Shown: one piece after another, positions 45,489-53,300 of the stretch
Position numbering within the stretch: the first letter of the stretch is position 1
Layout: each line of letters begins with the position of its first letter
Assembly (NCBI GenBank): GCA_001874335.1
Contig: MPDE01000005.1
Coordinates: 164,890-228,889 of the forward strand
Origin: Bacteroidetes bacterium MedPE-SWsnd-G2
Lineage (GTDB): Bacteria; Bacteroidota; Bacteroidia; Flavobacteriales; Flavobacteriaceae
Direction of reading: 5' to 3'
DNA length: 64,000 nucleotides
Notes under the pieces: generated by a model
The model's database searches: none
The model's input: only the letters and a program-made list of their open reading frames with translations
What the model was told of the DNA's origin: nothing
Position numbers and translations under genes: made by a program

Positions 45489-46376
45489 TTGAGATAAACT
45501 TTTATAAAAGGTTCTTCTAATTCTTTCCGAATTAATAAAACCTGATCCATAACCTAATTTGTCATAATTGGCTGTTATTGTAGTGTCTTGGGCAACGTGT
45601 TCTTCGTTAGATCCATTGGCAATAGCAGTTTCGACTTTTGTTTTTAATTCTAAAAGCATTTTCAAAAATAGTTCATAATCTGCTTTATTGGCCAAAGAAC
45701 CGTGACCGGGAATAATTTTAGTATTCTCATCAATTAAAATTAAGCCCTTTTTCACGGCATCAATATATCCCTTCACAGTTCCTCCAGATTTTAAATCTAT
45801 ATAAGGGTATTTTTCTTTAAAGAAAGTGTCTCCTGTATGGAGTACATTAGAAGTTGTAAAGTATAAGATAGCATCACCATCTGTATGAGCATTGTCAACA
45901 TGAAAAACGGCAATTTTTTCATTGTCCATGAAAAGGTTTAGGCGTTCACTAAATGTAATAATAGGAAGCGCCGCAGTTGGTGCCATTGTTCCATCTCTTT
46001 TAGGTGTATTCTCTAAACGTGATCTTACATTTTCATGAGCAATTATCTGTGCACCTAATTTGGCCATATTTTCATTTCCTCCTGTATGGTCTCCATGAAA
46101 ATGAGTATTCACCAAATAGGTTAAGGGTAATGTGCTTAGTGTTTTTATTTTAGCTTCTATTTTTGGTGTTAGTGCTCCAAATTGATCATCGATAACAAAA
46201 ACACCTTTTTGTCCAACAAACACTCCAATATTACCTCCAGCACCTTGGAGCATAAAAACATGTTCTGAAACCTTTTGAGCTTTTATAACCACATTGTCGA
46301 AGTTTTGGGCTTGAAGATTGTGTGTTTTTCCGATGAAAAGGACAAAATAAATTAATAGAAATGTTCTTAATTTCAT
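45483..46376 (-). CDS. Exported MBL-fold metallo-hydrolase
   Basis: A 297-residue protein with a signal peptide (about 1-23, ending LQAQ), so periplasmic. The metallo-beta-lactamase zinc motif THFHGDHTGG (H92, H94, D96, H97), the further ligands in NAHTDGDAI (D) and the IIPGHGSL histidine are present. This points to a dizinc hydrolase of the type grouped with quinoprotein relay-like or B3-like enzymes. The substrate cannot be told; beta-lactam hydrolysis should not be assumed. The 3' end overlaps the convergent RemB-like gene by 6 bases. A near-consensus minus-strand -7 box (TATCTTTA) lies 30 bases upstream. Confidence 0.85.
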   Translation of the reverse strand: MKLRTFLLIYFVLFIGKTHNLQAQNFDNVVIKAQKVSEHVFMLQGAGGNIGVFVGQKGVFVIDDQFGALTPKIEAKIKTLSTLPLTYLVNTHFHGDHTGGNENMAKLGAQIIAHENVRSRLENTPKRDGTMAPTAALPIITFSERLNLFMDNEKIAVFHVDNAHTDGDAILYFTTSNVLHTGDTFFKEKYPYIDLKSGGTVKGYIDAVKKGLILIDENTKIIPGHGSLANKADYELFLKMLLELKTKVETAIANGSNEEHVAQDTTITANYDKLGYGSGFINSERIRRTFYKSLSQL

Positions 46377-46446
46377 GGTTTCTTTATGTTTTTGGTTATC
46401 ATAAAGATACTATTTCTGTTAATTTAGTAATTACTTATTTTAAGCA

Positions 46447-46477
46447 TTGCTCAAATCTAAATTTCAAAGTATCTTTG
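46447..46477 (+). promoter_or_regulatory. Promoter of ctaB-cox III cluster
   Basis: TTG at 46447-46449 and TATCTTTG at 46470-46477, 20 bases apart, 33 bases before the ctaB start. Confidence 0.65.
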
Positions 46478-46510
46478 GCATCGCATAATTAGCGACTAAT
46501 TAAACTAACT

Positions 46511-47401
46511 TTGGATCATTCAAATTCTTCTTTTTCAATAGCTTCTGCTTATTCTGATTTTAAAGAAATAACAAAAGTAAGGCTTTCGGTGAGTGTAGTA
46601 TTCTCATCTATTGCAGGTTACCTTCTTGGATGTGACACCATAGATGGGTTTGTTTTAATCTTACTTGCCTTAGGAGGTTACTTTATGGTTGGTGCTTCTA
46701 ACGCGTATAATCAAATTATTGAGCGTGATTTAGACGCTTTAATGGATCGTACTAAAAGGAGACCAATTCCAGATGGTCGTATGTCTGTTAACACAGCGTT
46801 TGTTATTGCAGTGTCATTCACCATTTTAGGAATAGCTTGTTTATATGTCATAAATCCAAGGACGGCAATGTATGGAGCGATTTCAATATTTCTATATACA
46901 AGTGTTTACACGCCATTAAAAACTAAAACTCCATTGTCGGTATTTGTTGGTGCGATTCCAGGAGCCATACCGTTTATGTTAGGTTGGGTAGCTGCAAGAA
47001 ATGAATTTGGTATTGAGCCAGGTACTTTGTTTGCCATTCAGTTTTTATGGCAGTTTCCTCATTTTTGGGCAATTGGTTGGTTTTTATATGACGATTATGA
47101 AAAGGGAGGCTTTTTTATGTTGCCTACCAAAAAAAGAGATAAAGGGACAGCAGTCCAAATTATAATGTATACTATATGGACCGTTTTAGCTTCAATTATT
47201 CCGGCTTTTGGAGTAACAGGAGATCTTCATTTGTCTGTTGTAGGAGCCATTATAGTTTTAGCGTTGGGGTTAGTTATGTTGTATTATGCGTTTAGATTGT
47301 ACAAACTTCGTACATCAAAAGCTGCAAAACAATTAATGCTGTCAAGTGTGACTTACATTACATTACTTCAAATTGTTTACGTCGTAGATAAATATATTTA
47401 A
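46511..47401 (+). CDS. ctaB: Protoheme IX farnesyltransferase (heme O synthase), TTG start
   Basis: A 296-residue polytopic membrane prenyltransferase of the UbiA superfamily that farnesylates heme b to heme O for the aa3-type oxidase. The two aspartate motifs are visible: NAYNQIIERDLDALMDRTKRR and YDDYEKGGFFMLP. The start is a TTG: upstream the frame meets a TAG at 46490-46492 and no ATG or GTG lies between, while the protein is conserved from ITKVRLSVSVVFSSIAGYLLG near residue 22. It opens the second respiratory cluster; the subunit III gene follows 2 bases after its stop. Confidence 0.95.
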   Translation: MDHSNSSFSIASAYSDFKEITKVRLSVSVVFSSIAGYLLGCDTIDGFVLILLALGGYFMVGASNAYNQIIERDLDALMDRTKRRPIPDGRMSVNTAFVIAVSFTILGIACLYVINPRTAMYGAISIFLYTSVYTPLKTKTPLSVFVGAIPGAIPFMLGWVAARNEFGIEPGTLFAIQFLWQFPHFWAIGWFLYDDYEKGGFFMLPTKKRDKGTAVQIIMYTIWTVLASIIPAFGVTGDLHLSVVGAIIVLALGLVMLYYAFRLYKLRTSKAAKQLMLSSVTYITLLQIVYVVDKYI

Positions 47402-47403
47402 AC

Positions 47404-47985
47404 ATGGATTTAACAGAAGGAACTTTCGAAGAGAAAAACGCTAGAGCTAAGAAAATGATGCTTGGTTTTGGTATCGTTTCATTAATAATGTCTTTTGCTG
47501 GTTGGACCAGTGCATTTATTGTGTCGAGCAATAGAGAAGATTGGCTTTCAGATTTTCAATTACCAAATGCTTTTATTATTAGTACAGTTGTAATTGTATT
47601 AAGTAGTATCTGTATGATGTTATCTAAAAGAGCACTTAAAAAGGATGACAGAAAGCAAACGAGCATCTGGTTATTGGCAACATTTGCCTTAGGAATTGTC
47701 TTTATTGTGAACCAAATCATTGGTTTTAACGAAATAATTGATGCCGGATATAACTTTACTGGACCTACAAGTAACGTGACAATGTCCTATATTTATATCA
47801 TAGCAATGGTGCATATATTGCACGTTATTGCTGGGCTAATATGCTTACTTGTTGTAATTTATAATCATTTTAAACAGAAGTATACTTCATCAAAAATGCT
47901 TGGTTTTGAACTTGCTGCTACCTTTTGGCATTTCATTGATGTATTGTGGGTGTACCTCTTTTTGTTTTTATATTTCTTTAGATAA
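47404..47985 (+). CDS. Cytochrome c oxidase subunit III, short form
   Basis: A 193-residue protein with five hydrophobic helices typical of heme-copper oxidase subunit III, with MVHILHVIAGLICLLVVIYNHF and a final FWHFIDVLWVYLFLFLYFF, the conserved last helix. It starts 2 bases after ctaB. A second, longer subunit III gene follows, so either both are structural or this short one has a separate role in assembly. Confidence 0.9.
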   Translation: MDLTEGTFEEKNARAKKMMLGFGIVSLIMSFAGWTSAFIVSSNREDWLSDFQLPNAFIISTVVIVLSSICMMLSKRALKKDDRKQTSIWLLATFALGIVFIVNQIIGFNEIIDAGYNFTGPTSNVTMSYIYIIAMVHILHVIAGLICLLVVIYNHFKQKYTSSKMLGFELAATFWHFIDVLWVYLFLFLYFFR

Positions 47986-47995
47986 ATAATTTGTC

Positions 47996-48003
47996 TATTT
48001 TTG
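47996..48003 (+). promoter_or_regulatory. Putative internal -7 box
   Basis: TATTTTTG, 29 bases before the ATG at 48033, in the short gap between the two subunit III genes. Confidence 0.45.
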
Positions 48004-48032
48004 TGCCAACTTTAAAAAACTAAACCTTTCAT

Positions 48033-49034
48033 ATGAATACTACAGTTGTAAATACTGGAACCGAAGGAAAACAATGGGGAGGAGGAAATGAACCTCTAAA
48101 ATCAAGTTATGGAAAAATGATGATGTGGTTTTTCATCGTATCTGATGCCTTAACGTTCTCTGGGTTTTTAGCCGCCTATGGCTTCTCAAGATTTAAATTT
48201 ATTGATTCTTGGCCAATTGCCGATGAGGTGTTTACTCACGTACCGTTTTTACACGGTCAAGAGTTACCAATGATTTACGTAGCATTTATGACATTTGTTC
48301 TTATTATGTCATCTGTTACAATGGTGTTAGCAGTAGATGCTGGACATCACATGAAAAAAGCAAAAGTTACTTTTTACATGTTCTTAACCATTATTGGTGG
48401 TTTAATTTTCGTTGGATCTCAAGCTTGGGAGTGGGCTACTTTCATACAAGGAGATTACGGAGCTATTCAAACTAAAGGTGGAAACATTTTACAGTTTGGA
48501 GAGTATAAAACTGTAAATGGTGAAGAGGTATTTAAACGTGTAGCATTAGCTGATTTCGTTACTGCTGAGCAAAAAATGCGTACAGAACACGAGAATAAAA
48601 ACGGACTTTGGTTTGTTGGTGAGTCTTCTTTGCCAACTTATACTGTTGATGAAGTTTTAAAAGGATTGAAATCACATTCTAATGTATTAGTTAGAACACA
48701 AATTATTAATGAAGAAGGTCACAAAACTGTACTTTCTCGTGAAGAGTCAATCAAGCAAATAGCCAATAACGGTAAAGCTGTTGTAGAAGGTGCTAACCTT
48801 CAGGTAAACGAGTATGGCTCTCCTTTATTTGCAGATTTCTTTTTCTTCATTACTGGATTTCACGGATTCCACGTGTTTTCGGGAGTTGTATTAAACATTA
48901 TAATTTTCTTCAACGTAATTTTAGGTACTTATGAAAGACGAGGTAGCTACGAAATGGTTGAGAAAGTTGGATTGTATTGGCACTTTGTAGATTTAGTTTG
49001 GGTATTCGTATTTACATTCTTCTACTTAGTTTAA
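48033..49034 (+). CDS. coxC: Cytochrome c oxidase subunit III, long form with inserted loop
   Basis: A 333-residue subunit III. Helices before and after match the family (YGKMMMWFFIVSDALTFSGF at the start, FFFITGFHGFHVFSGVV and YWHFVDLVWVFVFTFFYLV at the end). Between two of them, about residues 148-262, sits a hydrophilic insert of roughly 115 residues (from NILQFGEYKTVNGEE through VDEVLKGLKSHSNVLVRTQI to NLQVNEYGSPLF). Ordinary subunit III has only a short loop there. The insert is charged and has no cysteine or heme motif; contact with the alternative complex III is a possible role (inference). Followed 19 bases later by subunit IV. Confidence 0.92.
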   Translation: MNTTVVNTGTEGKQWGGGNEPLKSSYGKMMMWFFIVSDALTFSGFLAAYGFSRFKFIDSWPIADEVFTHVPFLHGQELPMIYVAFMTFVLIMSSVTMVLAVDAGHHMKKAKVTFYMFLTIIGGLIFVGSQAWEWATFIQGDYGAIQTKGGNILQFGEYKTVNGEEVFKRVALADFVTAEQKMRTEHENKNGLWFVGESSLPTYTVDEVLKGLKSHSNVLVRTQIINEEGHKTVLSREESIKQIANNGKAVVEGANLQVNEYGSPLFADFFFFITGFHGFHVFSGVVLNIIIFFNVILGTYERRGSYEMVEKVGLYWHFVDLVWVFVFTFFYLV

Positions 49035-49053
49035 TTAATAATTTAGAATTAAA

Positions 49054-49434
49054 ATGGCAGACGCACATAAATTAGAAATATTTAAAGGATTAATTAAATT
49101 TAAATCAAACACTCAAAAAATTTGGGGTGTATTAATCCTATTATCAATCATTACAGCTGTAGAAGTTGTATTGGGAATATATAAACCAGATGCTTTAATG
49201 ACATCTGTTTTAGGAATGAAATTATTAAACTGGATATTTATTATCCTGACCATAGTAAAAGCTTATTATATTACCTGGGACTTCATGCACATGAGAGATG
49301 AGGCGCCAGGATTAAGAAGAGCTGTTGTTTGGACGGCAATATTCTTAATATGCTATTTAGTTTTTATCCTACTTGTTGAAGGTGGTTACGTTGAAAGTGT
49401 CTACGCTTCAGGATATATTAAACGCGATTTTTAA
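49054..49434 (+). CDS. Cytochrome c oxidase subunit IV (prokaryotic type)
   Basis: A 126-residue protein with three hydrophobic helices and TWDFMHMRDEAPGLRRAVVWT between the second and third, typical of the small subunit IV in Bacteroidota oxidase clusters. It lies just after subunit III and before the terminator that separates it from the assembly genes. No catalytic residues are expected; it stabilises the complex. Confidence 0.88.
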   Translation: MADAHKLEIFKGLIKFKSNTQKIWGVLILLSIITAVEVVLGIYKPDALMTSVLGMKLLNWIFIILTIVKAYYITWDFMHMRDEAPGLRRAVVWTAIFLICYLVFILLVEGGYVESVYASGYIKRDF

Positions 49435-49450
49435 GCGATAAATACATTAA

Positions 49451-49482
49451 AAAAAGACGGTTTATTTAAACCGTCTTTTTTA
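49451..49482 (+). terminator. Terminator after subunit IV
   Basis: GACGGTTTA (49456-49464) and TAAACCGTC (49467-49475) with flanking A- and T-runs. Confidence 0.85.
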
Positions 49483-49488
49483 TTTTTG
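49481..49488 (+). promoter_or_regulatory. Putative -7 box of SCO cluster
   Basis: TATTTTTG overlaps the end of the preceding terminator, 87 bases before the next ATG. Confidence 0.4.
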
Positions 49489-49575
49489 CACCTCATGGTT
49501 TTAACTTGAACATTGTAGATTTTCAGGCTGTTACAAACTATGTTTCTTCTTACAAATGGATAAGTTATAGGTGAT

Positions 49576-50295
49576 ATGAATTCAAAACAATTAAAACGTA
49601 ACGGAGTATTAGGAATACTGTTTTTTCTCCCAGTAATGTTTTTATTACTTCTCTATCCATCTACCCATAATTATCAGCCTTTAGATATCGTAAAAGAAGG
49701 GGTTTTAGAATTTAAAAACTTCACCAACGCTAATGGTGAGTCTGTCACTTTAAAAGATCAAATCACAGTTGTCGGGTTTCTTGGTAACAATCCTTTAAAT
49801 CATGCTATCTCGGCATCTAACTTAAAAGAGTTGGTTTATGATAAGTTCAAGGGGTTTAAAAAATTTCAAATGGTAATGGTTTTGCCTAAAGGAAGCGAGG
49901 CTGAAGCATTAAAACTTGAAAGGGAAATTAATAATTATGATAACATGAGGTTTTGGGAGTTTGCTTTTGCAGAGAAAGCTTCTATTAATGCCTTTTATAA
50001 TAGTTTGGAGTCATTGAGATCATTGCATAATGATATGGCAACAGATTATGTTTTTGTAATTGATAAAGACTTAAACCAGAGAGGCCGATTGGATGATAGG
50101 ACGGATAATGAAAAAGCTATAGATGGTCAAGTTTATGGTTTGTATTCATATAATAGTATTGAAGTTGCAGAAATAAAAAATAAAATGAGCGAAGATGTGA
50201 GAATCTTATTTACCGAATACCGCCAAAAGCGAGAAGGTAAGTTTGACTCAACCACAAGACGCGCTGGTGATTTAAAACAAAGTAATGAGCAATAA
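49576..50295 (+). CDS. Membrane-anchored SCO-like protein without copper cysteines
   Basis: A 239-residue protein with one N-terminal membrane helix (about 12-28) and a periplasmic thioredoxin-like domain. The order LEFKNFTNANGESVTLKDQITVVGFLGNNP parallels FSFTDQNGKTITNKDYLGKVYVVEFFFSTCP in the SCO1 protein encoded next, but the CxxxC is replaced by a cysteine-free GNNPL and the domain lacks an obvious metal His. It looks like a SCO paralog that has lost copper binding and may assist oxidase assembly structurally. The gene overlaps SCO1 by 11 bases, so the two are coupled. The domain call rests on alignment by eye. Confidence 0.65.
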   Translation: MNSKQLKRNGVLGILFFLPVMFLLLLYPSTHNYQPLDIVKEGVLEFKNFTNANGESVTLKDQITVVGFLGNNPLNHAISASNLKELVYDKFKGFKKFQMVMVLPKGSEAEALKLEREINNYDNMRFWEFAFAEKASINAFYNSLESLRSLHNDMATDYVFVIDKDLNQRGRLDDRTDNEKAIDGQVYGLYSYNSIEVAEIKNKMSEDVRILFTEYRQKREGKFDSTTRRAGDLKQSNEQ

Positions 50296-51061
50296 AACAA
50301 ATTATTCATACGTAGGGATTTCTTTTGTAGTTCTTGTTTTTGGAATTCTATTTGTTCCAAAAATCATTGATAGATTATCTAATGAAGATGTCATTAGAAA
50401 CGAAAGTAGAAGTGAGTCGGTTTCTGGTACTGAGCCGGAAAGTAAAGATGTAAATAACACTGCTGAAGGTAAAGAAAAGCTTCCTTTCATTATCGCTTAT
50501 GGAGAGCCCAAAAAGGTGCCGGAGTTTAGTTTTACCGATCAAAATGGTAAAACTATTACAAATAAGGATTATTTAGGTAAAGTATATGTAGTCGAGTTTT
50601 TCTTTTCTACTTGTCCAACAATTTGCCCAAGAATGAATGCAAACTTGGTGGATATTCAAAATGAATTTGACGGATTAGAAAATTTCGGAATGGCTTCATT
50701 TACCATTAACCCAGAATATGATACGCCAGAAGTTTTAAAGGCCTATGCAGAGCATCACGGTGTGAAAAATGAGAACTGGCATTTTATGACTGGAGCTGAA
50801 GATGATATTTATAATTTGGCAAATACAGGGTTTAATCTATATACCAATAAAAATGGTGAAGTAGAAGGTGGTTTTGAGCATTCTGGAAACTTCGCGTTAA
50901 TTGATAAAGATGGTTATATACGTTCTCGTCTCGATGAATCTGGTAATCCGATAATTTATTACAGAGGAACAGTTTCTATTGAAGAAGGTATAAATGATGA
51001 CGGAGAGAAAGAAGAAATAACTATTCTTAAAGAGGATATTGCTAAATTATTGAAAGAGTAA
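50285..51061 (+). CDS. SCO1/SenC copper chaperone for cytochrome oxidase
   Basis: A 258-residue protein with one N-terminal membrane helix (about 8-25) and a periplasmic thioredoxin-like domain carrying the copper site: FFFSTCPTICPRMN (CxxxC) and the downstream His in GGFEHSGNFALID. SCO proteins deliver copper to, or reduce, the CuA site of subunit II. It overlaps the preceding cysteine-less paralog by 11 bases; DUF420 follows 3 bases after the stop. The cluster evidently assembles the oxidase encoded by the two cox clusters. Confidence 0.95.
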   Translation: MSNKTNYSYVGISFVVLVFGILFVPKIIDRLSNEDVIRNESRSESVSGTEPESKDVNNTAEGKEKLPFIIAYGEPKKVPEFSFTDQNGKTITNKDYLGKVYVVEFFFSTCPTICPRMNANLVDIQNEFDGLENFGMASFTINPEYDTPEVLKAYAEHHGVKNENWHFMTGAEDDIYNLANTGFNLYTNKNGEVEGGFEHSGNFALIDKDGYIRSRLDESGNPIIYYRGTVSIEEGINDDGEKEEITILKEDIAKLLKE

Positions 51062-51064
51062 GTA

Positions 51065-51601
51065 ATGGAGAATTTAGAAGCAGAAAAAAAATACAACAAG
51101 TGGATTGTGATCTTGTCAATTGTAATTCCGGTAGTGGTAGCTATTCTATTTGGAGTGAAATTAAAGGATTTTGGTTTAGACGTTGAACCTTTCACGTTTT
51201 TACCGCCCATTTATGCTACAATTAATGGTATAACAGCTGTTTTACTTGTTGCTGGTGTTGTGGCTGTTAAACAGGGGAAATTGAAGCTTCATGAAAACAT
51301 AATGAAAACAGCTATAGCTTGCTCTGTTTTGTTTTTAGGCATGTATGTCGCTTATCATATGTCAAGTGATAGTACAAAGTTTGGTGGTGAAGGTGCAATT
51401 AAATATGTGTATTATGTGATTTTAATAACTCATATTTTATTATCTATTGTAATTATTCCATTTGTGTTAATTACATACGTTCGTGCTATTACAAATAATA
51501 TAGAACGACACAAAAAAATTGCAAAAATCACGTTTCCGATGTGGTTATATGTAGCGGTTACAGGAGTAATTGTATACCTAATGATTTCTCCATATTATTA
51601 A
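51065..51601 (+). CDS. DUF420 membrane protein (CtaM-like oxidase assembly)
   Basis: A 178-residue protein with five hydrophobic helices and conserved positions typical of DUF420: FTFLPPIYATINGITAVLLVAG, GKLKLHENIMKTA and ILITHILLSI. DUF420 members such as CtaM are needed for assembly of heme-copper oxidases in Firmicutes. The position directly after SCO1 (3 bases) agrees with such a role. Confidence 0.88.
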   Translation: MENLEAEKKYNKWIVILSIVIPVVVAILFGVKLKDFGLDVEPFTFLPPIYATINGITAVLLVAGVVAVKQGKLKLHENIMKTAIACSVLFLGMYVAYHMSSDSTKFGGEGAIKYVYYVILITHILLSIVIIPFVLITYVRAITNNIERHKKIAKITFPMWLYVAVTGVIVYLMISPYY

Positions 51602-51611
51602 ATTAAAGCTT

Positions 51612-51830
51612 ATGAACTCAAAATATTGGCTTTTAGTAATTTTTCTATTGTTTATCGCTTTGCCAGCAGAAGCCCAATGTGCCATGTGTAGAGCTGTATT
51701 AGAATCTGAAGAAGGAAATTCTACAGCAGAAGGTGTAAATGACGGTATTGTCTATTTAATGGCCGTACCTTATATCTTAATTGGAGGTATTACATACTGG
51801 ATTTATAGAAGCTTTAAAACAACTAAATAA
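51612..51830 (+). CDS. Small membrane protein with CxxC after signal
   Basis: A 72-residue protein. A hydrophobic N-terminus (about 5-20, LLVIFLLFIALPAEAQ) ends in AEAQ and is followed at once by CAMCRAVLESEEGN. A C-terminal helix (about 46-65) follows. The exported CxxC next to SCO1 and DUF420 suggests a copper or thiol role in oxidase assembly; this is inference. I recognise no named family. It starts 10 bases after DUF420 and looks genuine from spacing, signal and motif. Confidence 0.7.
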   Translation: MNSKYWLLVIFLLFIALPAEAQCAMCRAVLESEEGNSTAEGVNDGIVYLMAVPYILIGGITYWIYRSFKTTK

Positions 51831-51862
51831 TATCTTAGGTTATTTAATATAGGGTTGATTTA

Positions 51863-51870
51863 TAGCTTTG
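51863..51870 (+). promoter_or_regulatory. Putative -7 box of efflux genes
   Basis: TAGCTTTG matches TAnnTTTG, 83 bases before the ATG at 51954. Confidence 0.35.
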
Positions 51871-51953
51871 ATTTTAAGCGTTGTTTTATTGATGCTTAAA
51901 TATTGAATATAATTTGTAACACTTTATAGTTTCATTAGACATATATGTTAATT

Positions 51954-53294
51954 ATGAAAAAAGTAATCTCCCTATTGGTAATCCTCATTGGATTTTCAGC
52001 CTCCGCCCAGGATAAAAAATGGTCTTTGCAAGAATGCGTAGAGCATGCCTTAGAAAATAATATTTCCATATTACAGTCGGATTTAAATGTAGATTTGGCA
52101 GATATAGATAAGTCTCAAGCTGTATCAGATTTCTTTCCAAACCTTAACGGGAATTCATCGTATAATAGAAACACTGGAGCAAACATTAACCCTGCGACAA
52201 ATCAATTTGAAAATGAAACTTTTAAATCGATGTCAGCAAGTATAAACTCATCTGTTAACTTGTCTTCAGGCCTTCGTAATTGGAAAAACTTGCAACGCGC
52301 AAAATTAAACCAATTAGCAGCGTCATATCAATTAGATAAAATGAAAGATGACATTGCCTTGTTTGTGGCAAACTCATACTTGCAAATTTTGTTTAATAAA
52401 GAACAGTTAAAGGTATTAAACACCCAAAATGATATCACTAAGGAAAATATTAATAGAACTCAAGAATTGGTGGATGCAGGGGTATTGCCTGAAGGTGATT
52501 TATTAGAAATAAAAGCTACAGATGCGACGCAATTGCAACAAATAATAGATGCGGAAAACGCATTGTTTATCTCGAAATTAGGTTTAGCTCAATTGTTAAA
52601 GGTTCAAGAATATGAATCCTTTGATATTGAAGAAACCGACATAAGTTTATTTTCGGAGTCTATTTTAAGTGAAAAACCGACCGTTATTATTGAGAAAGCT
52701 AAGGAAGAATTGAACGATATTAAAATTGCTGAATCAAATTATGAGTTGGCAAGAAAGGATTTGGAAATTGCTAAGACTAGTAATTTTCCAACCTTAGCAG
52801 GTTTTTTAGGGTATAATACAAGGTGGTCAAGTTCTTCCTTAGATATTACAACAGGAGAGCAAATCCCTTTTATCGACCAGCTTTACCTGTTTGATGGTAC
52901 AGCTTTAGGTTTACAGCTTAATGTTCCAGTATTTAATAGAAATAGTGTTAAAAATAACATTAAAAGGAGTCGGATTAATGTTGAAAATAATAAGTATTTA
53001 TTGGAACAAGCAAATTTAGATTTAGAGTCTAATGTGTATCAGGCTTATAATGACGCAAGTAGTTCTAAAAAAGCATACGAGGCAGCATTAAAAACCGAAG
53101 AGGCCCGTTCGTTAGCATTTAATTATGCACAAGAAAGATATAATGTTGGGCTTTCAAACTCTTTTGACTATAATCAATCAAGGAGTCAATTTGAGAATGC
53201 TCAATCGGATGTTGTAAGAACAAAATTTGATTATATTTTTAAACTAAAAGTTTTAGAATTCTACTTCGGAATTCCAATTACAGAATTAAACTAA
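51954..53294 (+). CDS. TolC-family outer-membrane efflux protein
   Basis: 446 residues from the ATG at 51954 (another ATG at 51945 leaves three extra residues before the signal peptide KKVISLLVILIGFSASAQ). It has the duplicated TolC layout with long coiled-coil helices: WSLQECVEHALENNISILQS at the start, and in the second half LNVPVFNRNSVKNNIKRSRI followed by SLAFNYAQERYNVGLSNSFD. It forms the outer-membrane exit duct of a tripartite exporter. The adaptor gene follows 6 bases after the stop. Confidence 0.92.
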   Translation: MKKVISLLVILIGFSASAQDKKWSLQECVEHALENNISILQSDLNVDLADIDKSQAVSDFFPNLNGNSSYNRNTGANINPATNQFENETFKSMSASINSSVNLSSGLRNWKNLQRAKLNQLAASYQLDKMKDDIALFVANSYLQILFNKEQLKVLNTQNDITKENINRTQELVDAGVLPEGDLLEIKATDATQLQQIIDAENALFISKLGLAQLLKVQEYESFDIEETDISLFSESILSEKPTVIIEKAKEELNDIKIAESNYELARKDLEIAKTSNFPTLAGFLGYNTRWSSSSLDITTGEQIPFIDQLYLFDGTALGLQLNVPVFNRNSVKNNIKRSRINVENNKYLLEQANLDLESNVYQAYNDASSSKKAYEAALKTEEARSLAFNYAQERYNVGLSNSFDYNQSRSQFENAQSDVVRTKFDYIFKLKVLEFYFGIPITELN

Positions 53295-53300
53295 ATCATT

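Noticed and set aside
45483..46376. MBL hydrolase as a beta-lactam resistance gene
   Set aside because: The zinc motif alone does not show the substrate, and the context is housekeeping.
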